Below the pieces are notes generated by a model. It had not been told where the DNA came from. It ran no database searches and was given only the letters and a program-made list of their open reading frames with translations. A stretch of 64,000 bases of DNA from Cupriavidus necator A5-1 (GTDB lineage Bacteria > Pseudomonadota > Gammaproteobacteria > Burkholderiales > Burkholderiaceae), in the NCBI RefSeq assembly GCF_000744095.1, contig NZ_JQLI01000001.1, positions 2,976,001 through 3,040,000 of the forward strand, written 5' to 3'. A program made the translations under genes and the position numbers. Shown in pieces: positions 36,260 to 44,901 of the stretch. Each line of letters starts with the position of its first letter. The stretch's first letter is position 1.

Positions 36260-38464
36260 ATGAAATTCGATACCCCCGCCACTACCAACCCGATCGACCA
36301 GCTCAAGGTAGTCGGCCACCCCGTCGACCGCATCGACGGCCCGCGCAAGACCACGGGCACGGCGCCCTACGCCTATGAGCGCCACGATGTCGCCCCCAAG
36401 GCCGCCTACGGCTACGTGGTCGGCGCCGGCATCGGCAAGGGCCGCATCGCGTCGATCAACCTGGACGAGGCGCGCCGCGCCCCCGGTGTCATCGACATCA
36501 TTACCGCGCAAAATGCCGGCAAGCTCGCCAAGGCCGGCCGCAATACCGCCACGCTGCTGGGCGGCCCGGAGATCCAGCACTACCACCAGGCGATCGCGCT
36601 GGTGATCGCGCAGACCTTCGAGCAGGCGCGCGCCGCGGCGCAGTTGATCCGCGTGCGCTACGACCGCCAGCGCGGCGCTTATGACCTGGCGCAGGCGCGC
36701 GACACCGCGGCGAAGGTGGCCAACCGGCCGGACTCGGCGGTGGGGGATTTTGCCGGGGCCTTTGCGGCGGCGCCGGTGAAGCTCGACGCCACCTACTCCA
36801 CGCCGGACCAGTCGCACGCGATGATGGAGCCGCATGCCACGGTCGCTGCCTGGCAGGGCGACAAGCTGACGGTGTGGACTTCCAACCAGATGATCGACTG
36901 GGCCCGCACCGACCTGGCCGCCACGCTTGGCATCCCCAGGGAGAATGTGCGCGTGGTCTCGCCGTTTATCGGCGGCGGCTTCGGCGGCAAGCTGTTCGTC
37001 CGTGCCGATGCCTTGCTTGCTGCCATCGGCGCGCGCGCGGTGCGCCGCCCGGTGAAGGTGGCGCTGACGCGCCCGCTGATGATGAACAACACCCCGCACC
37101 GCCCGGCCACGATCCAGCACATCCGGCTGGGCGCGTCGCTGGACGGCAAGCTCACCGCGATCGGCCACGACAGCTGGTCGGGCGACCTGCCCGGCGGCAA
37201 GCCGGAGAACGCGATCCAGCAAACCCGCCTGCTCTATGCGGCGCCCAACCGGCTGAGCACGCTGCGGCTCGCGTCGCTGGACCTGCCCGAAGGCAATGCC
37301 ATGCGCGCGCCCGGCGAGGCGCCCGGCATGATGGCGCTGGAAGTCGCGATGGACGAGATGGCGGAGAAGCTGGGCATGGACCCGATCGCCTTTCGCATCC
37401 TCAACGACACCCAGGTCGATCCGGAGAAGCCGGGGCGCCCGTTCTCGCAGCGGCGCCTGGCCGACTGCCTGCGCATCGGCGCCGAGCGCTTCGGCTGGCA
37501 GGCCCGCAGCGCCAGGCCCGCCGCGCGGCGCGAGGGGCAGTGGCTGGTCGGCCTGGGCGTGGCCTCGGCGTTCCGCAACAACCAGGTGATGAAGTCCGCC
37601 GCGCGGGTGCGGGTCGATGGCAATGGCATCGTCACGGTGGAAACCGACATGACCGATATCGGCACCGGCAGCTACACCATCATCGCCCAGACCGCGGCGG
37701 AAATGATGGGCGTGCCGCTGGACAGGGTGCTGGTGCGGCTGGGGGATTCGGATTTCCCGGTATCGGCGGGATCGGGCGGCCAGTGGGGCGGCAACTGTTC
37801 CACCGCCGGCGTCTATGCGGCCTGCGTCAAGCTGCGTGACGCGATGGCGCAGAAAGCAGGCTTTGCCCCGCAGGAGGCCGTGTTCGACAGCGGCCAGATC
37901 CGCGCCGGCGGCCGCAGCGTGCCGCTGGCCAGCGTGGCGGCTGGCGCCGGTGAAGGCGGCATGGTCGCGGAGGATGTGCTGGAGTTCGGCGACCTCGACA
38001 AGCGTTTCCAGCAGTCCACCTTCGGCGCGCATTTTGTTGAAGCCGCGGTCGATGCGGCCACCGGCGAGATCCGCGTGCGGCGCATGCTGGCGGTGTGCGC
38101 GGCGGGGCGGATCCTGAATCCCAAGTCGGCGCGCAGCCAGGTGATCGGCGCAATGACCATGGGCGTGGGTGCGGCGCTGATGGAGGAACTGGCGGTCGAC
38201 AAGCGTGTTGGCTTCTTCGTCAACCATGACCTGGCGGGTTATGAGGTGCCGGTGCATGGCGATATCCCCCATCAGGAAGTCATCTTCCTTGACGAGAGCG
38301 ATCCCGCTTCTTCGCCGATGAAGGCCAAGGGTGTCGGAGAGCTGGGGATTTCGGGCGTGGGGGCGGCGGTGGCGAACGCGATCTACAACGCTACCGGGGT
38401 GCGTGTGCGGGACTATCCGATCACGCTCGACAAGCTGATCGGGAAGATGCCGCTGGTGGTCTGA
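36260..38464 (+). CDS. Periplasmic aldehyde oxidoreductase, molybdenum subunit (PaoC-like)
   Basis: 734 residues. Molybdopterin-binding features are SPFIGGGFGGKLFVRAD, MRAPGEAPGMMALE, GSGGQWGGNCSTAG and the catalytic glutamate in KAKGVGELGISGVG near residue 690. It oxidises aldehydes, often aromatic, to acids. A cytosine-type molybdopterin cofactor and a dedicated chaperone (PaoD) would be expected, but no paoD follows here; a UspA gene is convergent instead. Its aromatic aldehyde products could feed the oxygenase encoded upstream. Confidence 0.9.
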   Translation: MKFDTPATTNPIDQLKVVGHPVDRIDGPRKTTGTAPYAYERHDVAPKAAYGYVVGAGIGKGRIASINLDEARRAPGVIDIITAQNAGKLAKAGRNTATLLGGPEIQHYHQAIALVIAQTFEQARAAAQLIRVRYDRQRGAYDLAQARDTAAKVANRPDSAVGDFAGAFAAAPVKLDATYSTPDQSHAMMEPHATVAAWQGDKLTVWTSNQMIDWARTDLAATLGIPRENVRVVSPFIGGGFGGKLFVRADALLAAIGARAVRRPVKVALTRPLMMNNTPHRPATIQHIRLGASLDGKLTAIGHDSWSGDLPGGKPENAIQQTRLLYAAPNRLSTLRLASLDLPEGNAMRAPGEAPGMMALEVAMDEMAEKLGMDPIAFRILNDTQVDPEKPGRPFSQRRLADCLRIGAERFGWQARSARPAARREGQWLVGLGVASAFRNNQVMKSAARVRVDGNGIVTVETDMTDIGTGSYTIIAQTAAEMMGVPLDRVLVRLGDSDFPVSAGSGGQWGGNCSTAGVYAACVKLRDAMAQKAGFAPQEAVFDSGQIRAGGRSVPLASVAAGAGEGGMVAEDVLEFGDLDKRFQQSTFGAHFVEAAVDAATGEIRVRRMLAVCAAGRILNPKSARSQVIGAMTMGVGAALMEELAVDKRVGFFVNHDLAGYEVPVHGDIPHQEVIFLDESDPASSPMKAKGVGELGISGVGAAVANAIYNATGVRVRDYPITLDKLIGKMPLVV

Positions 38465-38468
38465 TGTT

Positions 38469-38502
38469 GCCGGCCCGACGTCGGTGCGACCTCGGGCCCG
38501 GC
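38469..38502. terminator. Hairpin between convergent genes
   Basis: GCCGGCCCGA at 38469-38478 pairs with TCGGGCCCGGC at 38492-38502, a GC-rich stem with one bulged base, in the 40-bp gap between the convergent paoC-like and usp genes. No long T-run on either strand, so a weak bidirectional terminator at best. Confidence 0.4.
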
Positions 38503-38504
38503 CT

Positions 38505-39332
38505 TCAGCGGGACAGGAACACCGGCAGCGCCGCCTGGTGCAGCAACGCCCGGGTGGTGCCGCCGAGCACCAGCTCGCGCAGCCGTGGCCGGCCATAGCC
38601 GCCCGCGACCAGCACATCCGCGTGCAGGTCCATGGCCATTCGCGGCAAGACCTCATCAGGATTACCGCCCGGCTCGACATGCAGGTCGGCGCTGACGCCA
38701 TGACTGGCGAGCCAGTCCGCCAGGCGTACGCCGCTGGCCCGGTCCGGCCCATCCGCGCCGCCTTCGACGACAACAATCGACACGCCAGTGGCACTTGCCA
38801 GCCAAGGCAGCGCGTCGGCCACCGCCCTGGCGGCCTCGCGCCTGCCGTTCCAGGCGATGGCGACGCGGCCCGGCAGCACCGGGCAAGCACGGCCGGGAAT
38901 CAGCAGCACCGGCCGGCCCGCATGCAGCAGCACGTATTCCGCGGTGCCCGCCATCGGCGCCGGAATGCCCGCGTCGCCGCCGGGCGGACCGGGCAGGATC
39001 AGGTCGGCATAGCGGCCTTCGTCGGCAAGCGCCCATCCGGCTTCCGCCTCGACCACGAAATGCCGGGTCGTGACAGCAGCCGATACCTGGCGCGTGCCCT
39101 CCTTCAAGACGGCCTCATGCGCCGCGGTCAGGCGCTGCAAATGGCCGGCCGCGAGCCCGGCGTAGCTGCCGGCTTCCGCGCCGGCGCCACGGAAGGGCTC
39201 GAGCTGCGTGCCGGTCGCCGTCAGGCCGACGACAGTGCCGCCGCTTTGCGCGGCGAGTCGCGCGGCGGCCTCGATGCGGGCCGCGCGGGCATGGTCTTCC
39301 CGCAGGTCGACCAGGATGGTCCGGAAGTGCAT
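38505..39332 (-). CDS. Universal stress protein with two Usp domains
   Basis: 275 residues. Two UspA-fold halves; the second keeps the ATP-binding loop GGYGRPRLRELVLGGTTRALL, while the first is degenerate in that loop (GPPGGDAGIPAPMAGTAEYVLL). Cytoplasmic stress protein. It is followed on the same strand, upstream in transcription, by an Hsp20 gene 26 bp away, so both probably form one operon. See the FNR-like box at 40099 for likely low-oxygen control of the group. Confidence 0.87.
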   Translation of the reverse strand: MHFRTILVDLREDHARAARIEAAARLAAQSGGTVVGLTATGTQLEPFRGAGAEAGSYAGLAAGHLQRLTAAHEAVLKEGTRQVSAAVTTRHFVVEAEAGWALADEGRYADLILPGPPGGDAGIPAPMAGTAEYVLLHAGRPVLLIPGRACPVLPGRVAIAWNGRREAARAVADALPWLASATGVSIVVVEGGADGPDRASGVRLADWLASHGVSADLHVEPGGNPDEVLPRMAMDLHADVLVAGGYGRPRLRELVLGGTTRALLHQAALPVFLSR

Positions 39333-39358
39333 GGCGTGATCCTGTGTGTGGCGGTCCG

Positions 39359-39778
39359 CTAGCGGACGTTGATCGTCTTCTGCGGCGTGGCTTCCTTCTT
39401 GGGCAGCACCAGGCGCAGCACGCCGTTTTCAAAGACCGCGTCGACCTTGTCCGCGTCGACGTCGGAATCCAGCGCAAAGGCGCGCCGCATCGTGCCGCGG
39501 TAGCGTTCGCGGCGGATCACCCGCTCGCCCTCCTTCTCTTCGCTGGAACGCTCGACCCTGGCGGAAATCACCACCGTCCCCCGCTCCACCGATACCTCGA
39601 TATCCTCCTTCCTCGCGCCGGGGATCTCCGCCGTCACCGTATAGTCTCGCTCCGTCTCGCTGACGTCCACCTTGATGCCCCCACCGCCTTCGGCCGCGCC
39701 GCGCAGCGTGCGCAGCACTCCCTGGAGCATGTCGCCGATGGGTTCGATGGAGAACGGGTCGTACCTGTTGCTGCCCAT
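39359..39778 (-). CDS. Small heat-shock protein, Hsp20/alpha-crystallin family
   Basis: 139 residues. The alpha-crystallin domain spans about 35-130 (DVSETERDYTVTAEIPGARKEDIEVSVERGTVVI, RRAFALDSDVDADKVDAVFENGVLRLVLPK). The I-x-V tail motif is replaced by INVR at the end. It would hold unfolding proteins for refolding. AAGGAGG is close upstream of ATG 39778. Transcribed with the downstream Usp gene. Confidence 0.92.
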   Translation of the reverse strand: MGSNRYDPFSIEPIGDMLQGVLRTLRGAAEGGGGIKVDVSETERDYTVTAEIPGARKEDIEVSVERGTVVISARVERSSEEKEGERVIRRERYRGTMRRAFALDSDVDADKVDAVFENGVLRLVLPKKEATPQKTINVR

Positions 39779-40098
39779 GATGCCTCCTTGCTCTGGCGAT
39801 TGCCGCCCGGCACTTGCCGGCGAGTCCATCGTGACACGGCCGGGCGGCGTGGATTTGCGCCGCGTCAACGATGCATGGGGGACGCGCACCGGCGCAACGG
39901 CAACGCCACCCGGCAACGTCCCTGCCAGTTCGACCGGCGGGCATATGGTGACGTTCTACCCCGCACCTGCGGCCCTGCCCGGGGTGGTGATAAGTGCAGC
40001 CTGCAGCACTGTTGCGTGCTCATCAGGGTCTGCTGCCGCCACTTCCAGCCCCCGGCGACTGTTCGCGAAGGAACCGAGCACGATTTGCCTGCGCCGGG

Positions 40099-40112
40099 TT
40101 GATCAACGTCAA
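40099..40112. promoter_or_regulatory. FNR/Anr-like box upstream of the usp gene
   Basis: TTGATCAACGTCAA matches the FNR/Anr consensus TTGAT-N4-ATCAA at nine of ten defined positions. Its centre is 88 bp before ATG 40194. A -10-like TACGCT lies at 40134-40139, which would place the start of transcription near 40147 and the box at about -41.5, the classical activator position. Most of 39779-40193 holds no gene. Confidence 0.55.
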
Positions 40113-40193
40113 GTCCGTATCGCTGCCACCGGCTACGCTAACTGCAACGAATCGCAACAGAAATTCGTCGACAGATACCCCAGGAGACACACC

Positions 40194-40649
40194 ATGTACC
40201 AGCGCATCCTGCTCGCCGTGGACGGCAGTCGCTCGTCCGACCTGGCCCTGAGCCAAGCCGTCATCATCGCCCGGGCCACGGGTGCCGAAGTCAAGGTGCT
40301 GTACGTGGTGGACGATTCCGATGTCTACTTCGAGGCCAGCTATTTCGACCCGCGCGAGCTGGTCGAAAACCTCGTGGCCCATGGGCGCAAGGCGCTGGAC
40401 GCCGCCACGGCCCGCCTGACCGACGCCGGTATCCGCAGCACCGCGCAACTGGACGAGAAGCCGGTGGCACCGGGCCGGATCTCGACGACCATCGTCACCG
40501 AAGCCGATGCCTGGAATGCCGACCTGATCGTCATGGGCACCCACGGCCGGCGCGGCGTCAGGCGCCTGCTGATGGGCAGCGTGTCCGAAGGCGTGCTCGC
40601 CAGGGCCAGCAAGCCGGTGCTGCTGATCCGCAGCGAGACCGAAGGCTGA
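40194..40649 (+). CDS. Universal stress protein UspA family, single domain
   Basis: 151 residues. It starts MYQRILLAVDGSRSSDLALSQAV and ends with the ATP-binding motif GTHGRRGVRRLLMGSVSEGVLARASKPVLLIR, all key residues present. Cytoplasmic. Divergent from the Hsp20/Usp pair; preceded by the FNR-like box. GGAGACACACC precedes the start. Confidence 0.93.
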   Translation: MYQRILLAVDGSRSSDLALSQAVIIARATGAEVKVLYVVDDSDVYFEASYFDPRELVENLVAHGRKALDAATARLTDAGIRSTAQLDEKPVAPGRISTTIVTEADAWNADLIVMGTHGRRGVRRLLMGSVSEGVLARASKPVLLIRSETEG

Positions 40650-40778
40650 CCTCCGTCGCGCCGGGAAACCGCCCGCCCGGCTGCGACCGACCATATACCA
40701 CTGCGTATTCCCGCCCCGGGCCCAGTCCGGCGGGCCTGGCTGCGGCCTCGCCCTCCGCCACCTTCTACACTGATTTCC

Positions 40779-42102
40779 ATGAGCCGCTACCAGACGCGTT
40801 TCCAGACCCGTGAGCATGCCGGCACGGAGCTGGCGGGGGCCTTGCGCGCCTATCGGGGCACCGGCGCCCTGGTGCTGGCGATCCCGCGCGGCGGCGTGCC
40901 GGTCGGGCGCATCGTCGCCGATACGCTGGGTGCCGACTTCGACCTGGCGATGGCGCGCAGGATCGCACCCGGCGTGGCCCTGGACGATGCCGGCGCAACC
41001 TGGCGCACCGGCGAAGACGATTCCTGCAGCGAAGCGGACGAGCGGCGCGACGCCCTGTTCGACGAGCTGCGCCGCCAGCGCGCGGTCTATACGCCGCTGC
41101 GGCAGCACTGCGACCCGCACGCGCGTGGTGATCGTGGTCGACGACGGGCTGGTCAGCGGCGCCACCATGTATGCCGCGCTCGCGCGCCTGCGCAAGCGCC
41201 ATCCGGCGCGCATCGTCTGCGCGCTGCCGGTGGCCGCCAGGGCCGGCCTGGAACGGATCCGCGCGCTGGCCGCCGAAGTCGTCTGCCTGGACACGCCGGA
41301 GCGCATCGCCAGCCTTGCGCACTACTATCGGGAGTTCGAGCTGGTGAGCGACGACCGGGTCAGGCAACTGCTGGCCAGGACGCCTGCCCAGGCCGGCCCG
41401 GGCGCCGGGCAACGGGCGGGCGCCGGCCTGCCATCGCTCAGCGCGGCCGTGCAGGTACCGTATGGCAGCGGCTGGCTGCCAGCCATGCTCGAATCCGGCC
41501 CCGATCCACTGGGCGTGGTGCTGATGGTCTATGCCGGCGGCGCGCAACGCCGCGCCGCCCGCAGCCACTACCTGGCGCGCAAGCTGCGGGCCAGGGGCTT
41601 CGCCACCATGCTGGTCGACCTGCGCCCGGACAGCCGCGTCGACGACGCCCCGGCTTCCGACCTTGACGACCTGGCGGCGCGGCTGCGCCAGGCGCTGGAC
41701 TTCCTGCGCGCCCGCACGCCGTTTGCCAGCTTGCCGGCGGGCTTGCTCAGTACCGGCAGCGCCGCCGCGGCAGCGGCCCGAGAAGCCGCGGCCAACCCGG
41801 ACCGGCTCGCGGCCCTGGCCTTTGTCGCGGGGCGCGCGGACCTGTCCGGCGACGCAGCCCTGCGGGAGCTGGAAACACCGGTCTTGCTGATGTGCGCCAG
41901 CGGCGACCCGGAGAGCATCCGGGTCAACGACCTGGCTTTCGGGCAGATGCGCGGCCCACGGCAGTTGCGGCTGATCCCGACCAACGGCCGCAGCTTCGAA
42001 GAGCGCCCGGCGCTGGCAAGCATCGCCAGCCTGACGGCGGACTGGTTCGAACAGCTACTGCCCGCGGCACCACCCGCCGTGCTCGCCTACGACGCGCACT
42101 GA
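40779..42102 (+). pseudogene. Phosphoribosyltransferase / alpha-beta hydrolase fusion with a frameshift
   Basis: The first frame (40779 on) encodes a PRTase N-terminus: LVLAIPRGGVPVGRIVADTLGADFDLAMARR. Near 41115-41125 it must shift by one base to continue as VVIVVDDGLVSGATMYAALARLRK (the PRPP loop) and LAHYYREFELVSDDRV, then a dienelactone-hydrolase-like domain to 42102. The layout matches mycobacterial Rv0571c. The hydrolase half has lost the oxyanion and catalytic residues: the GxSxG elbow is LLSTG and the expected C-terminal His is absent (NGRSFEERPAL). The lost residues point to decay; the frameshift alone could be a sequencing error. Confidence 0.72.
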
Positions 42103-42159
42103 AGCGCCCTGCGCTTGCGCCGGCACGGTGAACCGGCCGGCGGTCGATCAGCGTCGTTG

Positions 42160-43302
42160 CTACGGCTTCGAATAGAGCCCGCGGCGTACGTTGACCGCCT
42201 CACTAAGCATGTCCAGCACTGCCACCGAATCGTCCCATCCGATGCAGGCATCGGTGATGCTCTGTCCGTATGTCAATGCAGACGGATTGTGCTCGCCTGG
42301 GGTGAACTTCTGCGCGCCGGGGAGCAAATTGCTCTCGACCATGACCCCGAAGATGGCTCGATTGCCGCTGCTGATCTGTTGCGCCACGTCGCGTGCCACA
42401 TCGATCTGCCGCTGGTGCTGCTTGTTGCTGTTGGCGTGGCTGAAATCCACCATCAGCGAGTTGCCGAGCCCGGCCGCTTCCAGTTCCCGGCAGGCGGCCG
42501 CCACGGAATCCGCATCGTAGTTCGGGGCCTTGCCGCCGCGGAGAATGACATGGCAGTCCGGGTTGCCCTTGGTGTGTACCGTCGCCACCTGCCCGTTCTT
42601 GTGCACCCCCAGGAAGTGGTGCGGACGCGATGCGGCCTGGATGGCGTCAATGGCAATCTTGATATTCCCGTCAGTGCCATTCTTGAAGCCGATCGGCGCC
42701 GAAATGCCAGAAGCCAGCTCGCGATGCACCTGGCTCTCGGTGGTGCGGGCACCAATCGCGCCCCAGCAGATCAGGTCTCCGATGTACTGCGGCGAGATCA
42801 CGTCCAGGAACTCGCCCGCCGCCGGCAAGCCGAGGCGGTTGATGTCGACGAGCAGGCTGCGCGCAATGCGCAGGCCCTCGTCGATGCGAAAGCTCTCGTC
42901 CAGATACGGGTCGTTGATCAGCCCTTTCCAGCCCACGGTGGTACGGGGCTTCTCGAAGTACACACGCATCACGATCTCCAGCGACTCGGCGTAGCGCTGC
43001 CGCTGCGCCATCAACCGCCGCGCGTACTCAAGTGCAGCCTGCGGGTCGTGGATCGAGCAAGGTCCCATGATCACAAGCAGCCGGTCGTCATTGCCGTGCT
43101 GCATGCGCGCGATACGCTGGCGCGTCTGGGTGACCAGGGATTCGACGGGCGTGTTCCGGATGGGGAAGAAACGGATCAGGTGTTCAGGCGGAGGCAGTGG
43201 AATGATGTCATCGACGCGGGCATCATCGGTCACGCTGGTGCGGTCCGGCGGCGCCTGCCAACCCTCGGCAATGGTGGGCGGTGATTTCTGTGGACCATTC
43301 AT
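42160..43302 (-). CDS. aroG: 3-Deoxy-D-arabino-heptulosonate 7-phosphate (DAHP) synthase, class I
   Basis: 380 residues. Class I (AroFGH) motifs: LVIMGPCSIHDP, MRVYFEKPRTTVGWKGLINDP, GEFLDVISPQYIGDLICWGAIGARTTESQVHRELASG, GFKNGTDGN, and MVDFSHANSNK. It condenses phosphoenolpyruvate and erythrose 4-phosphate, the first step of aromatic amino acid synthesis. Isozyme type (Phe-, Tyr- or Trp-sensitive) cannot be told for certain. A terminator-like hairpin lies in its 5' leader (43327-43354), suggesting attenuation. Confidence 0.93.
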   Translation of the reverse strand: MNGPQKSPPTIAEGWQAPPDRTSVTDDARVDDIIPLPPPEHLIRFFPIRNTPVESLVTQTRQRIARMQHGNDDRLLVIMGPCSIHDPQAALEYARRLMAQRQRYAESLEIVMRVYFEKPRTTVGWKGLINDPYLDESFRIDEGLRIARSLLVDINRLGLPAAGEFLDVISPQYIGDLICWGAIGARTTESQVHRELASGISAPIGFKNGTDGNIKIAIDAIQAASRPHHFLGVHKNGQVATVHTKGNPDCHVILRGGKAPNYDADSVAAACRELEAAGLGNSLMVDFSHANSNKQHQRQIDVARDVAQQISSGNRAIFGVMVESNLLPGAQKFTPGEHNPSALTYGQSITDACIGWDDSVAVLDMLSEAVNVRRGLYSKP

Positions 43303-43326
43303 GGCTGGCTCCTGGGGAACTGGGAC

Positions 43327-43354
43327 AAAAAAATCTCCGGCGGATGCCGGAGAT
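43327..43354 (-). terminator. Attenuator-like terminator in the DAHP synthase leader
   Basis: On the minus strand ATCTCCGGC pairs with GCCGGAGAT around a four-base loop (a perfect nine-base stem at 43333-43354), followed by seven T (43327-43333). It sits about 25 bp before the start codon, so it either ends an upstream transcript or attenuates this gene. A nine-codon reading frame with two Phe codons (43432-43461, minus) lies upstream; it has no good Shine-Dalgarno. Confidence 0.72.
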
Positions 43355-43602
43355 CCAGGTTCGGATGCGCTACTTTAATCCATGCGCCGCCCTCTCGTCC
43401 GCCGCGGCGGTGCGGAAGCCAACCGAAGACGTCAAAAATGGAATGAGCGCATGGAAATCATGCGTGCAACATCAGAATGGGCTGAGTCAAGGTCCGAAAC
43501 TGCCTGGATGCCTCGGGCCGCCCGGCCAGCCGTAGCCGTTGACCCGGATGACATCGATGGCCCAGGGCACGCAGGGCACCTACCCTCGCGTACCGCTTGT
43601 GT

Positions 43603-43636
43603 GCTCCCCTCTTCCGCTTGCGGGCGAGAGGGGAGC
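43603..43636. repeat. Dispersed palindromic repeat, copy 2
   Basis: GCTCCCCTCT at 43603-43612 pairs with AGAGGGGAGC at 43627-43636; inside it CCGC and GCGG form a second small stem. Related to the copies at 25500 and 61054 but with mismatched inner part. The rest of the gap between the DAHP synthase and Ohr genes (43355-43700) holds no other recognisable element apart from the leader noted above. Confidence 0.68.
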
Positions 43637-43700
43637 AACCCGTCGGCGTGTCGGCGCTGCAGCTATCTGAGGGCCCGGCGGAACATCGCCGTTACATCCC

Positions 43701-44117
43701 TCAAACGATACGGATCGCTACGTCAATATTCCCCCGCGACATCTTGGAGTATGGACAGGTCTGGTGCGCGCCCGCCACCACCGCCTCGGCAGCCTCTCGC
43801 GGCACGCCCGGCAGGTTCACGTTCAGCCGCGCCCGCAGAAAATATCCGTCGTCATTCATCGCAAGGTCCACTTCCGCGTCGACCGCGACGTCCTCCGGCA
43901 GCACGATATTCTGCTTCGCCGCGGCTTTCTTCATCGCGCCGATAAAGCACGCCGACCAGGCGGCGCCAAACAGCTGCTCCGGATTGGTGCCGGCGCCGGC
44001 GCTGCCCGGCGACGACAGCTTGATATCGAGCCGGCCATCGTCGCTGCGCGCAGCGCCTTCGCGGCCTCCGGAAGTATGGGTCTTGCCGGTGTAGAGGATC
44101 TTTACGGATTCGGTCAT
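43701..44117 (-). CDS. Organic hydroperoxide resistance protein, Ohr/OsmC family
   Basis: 138 residues. The two redox cysteines are Cys57 (SACFIGAM) and Cys121 (HQTCPYSKMSRGN); NPEQLF carries the conserved glutamate. The PYSK...RGN tail marks the Ohr branch. It reduces organic hydroperoxides through a dithiol mechanism in the cytoplasm. ATG 44117 gives normal length. It lies just after the small repeat protein on the same strand (73 bp apart). No OhrR gene is adjacent. Confidence 0.93.
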   Translation of the reverse strand: MTESVKILYTGKTHTSGGREGAARSDDGRLDIKLSSPGSAGAGTNPEQLFGAAWSACFIGAMKKAAAKQNIVLPEDVAVDAEVDLAMNDDGYFLRARLNVNLPGVPREAAEAVVAGAHQTCPYSKMSRGNIDVAIRIV

Positions 44118-44190
44118 GGCATGGTCCTTGTTGAGGATGAAAAAAAGAAGCCTGGCCAGCGTGCACCGCTCAGCCAGGCCGGAGGGGAAA

Positions 44191-44553
44191 TCAGGCAGCG
44201 GCGTGCAAGGCGGCGCGGTCGCCGTTGGCCGGCGCATGCTCGCTCTCGGTATAGCCGTCGCGGTTGCTGATGCGGGCGATGGTGGCGGCGTCGCCGGCAC
44301 CGCGCGCGCCGTCCGTGAAGACATCGTGCGTACCGATGCGTGCGCCGTCCACGAAGGGATTGCGCTCACCGGTGCGGGCGCCGTCCGTGAAGGCGTCGCG
44401 GTCGGCCGGGCGGGCCGCGGCGATGCCGCCGACGTCGTGGTCGCCCGGGCGTACAGCGGCGGAGGCGGCCTGCGCGGCGGCGCCCAGGGCGGCGGCGATG
44501 GCCACGGTGGTTACGATCTGGCGGGCCAGGCGGGAGAAGTTGGTAGCAGGCAT
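44191..44553 (-). CDS. Small exported protein with tandem FxDGAR repeats
   Basis: 120 residues. The start ATG 44553 gives a clean signal peptide (LARQIVTTVAIAAALGAAAQAASA). The mature part has three near-identical 12-residue units: DRDAFTDGARTG, ERNPFVDGARIG and THDVFTDGARGA, then a less regular tail (ISNRDGYTESEHA). I do not recognise a family; such short periplasmic repeat proteins occur in Cupriavidus. It may bind metal through Asp/Glu/His, or be a structural surface protein. An upstream extension to 44814 is open but lacks coding character. Confidence 0.55.
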   Translation of the reverse strand: MPATNFSRLARQIVTTVAIAAALGAAAQAASAAVRPGDHDVGGIAAARPADRDAFTDGARTGERNPFVDGARIGTHDVFTDGARGAGDAATIARISNRDGYTESEHAPANGDRAALHAAA

Positions 44554-44901
44554 TTGGACGCTCCGTGTGTCAGTTGCAGTGCTCGGTCGATGGGCCGTTG
44601 CCGCAACGAACGGCGTGGCCGGTATCGCGGCGCCGGCTGGGAGATCGGTGATCTGCCGTGGCGCCGCGCCACGAGATGCATTGAAGCCGACCGGTGTATC
44701 TGGCAAATAGCAGGACGGCGCCGGAATGGTCAGCGCACGTATCTCCGCTGACGCCAGATACAAAGCCATACAAAACGACGGGCGAGCGCCAGGGACGGCA
44801 GGGCCGCCAGCCACCTAAGCGCGGCAGGAGGAAGGGGATCAAAGGAAGGAAAGACAACCGGCGCCGGGCCGCCGCCGATGACGGCGCCGCCACATCGCGC
44901 G

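Noticed and set aside
36203..38890. Long minus-strand open frame of 895 codons opposite the molybdenum subunit gene
   Set aside because: Arg/His/Gly-rich translation with no motifs; it mirrors the GC-rich coding strand of a clear PaoC gene.
44554..44901. N-terminal extension of the repeat protein and other small frames in this 348-bp gap
   Set aside because: The extension precedes a clear signal peptide start, and no other frame has a ribosome site or plausible composition.
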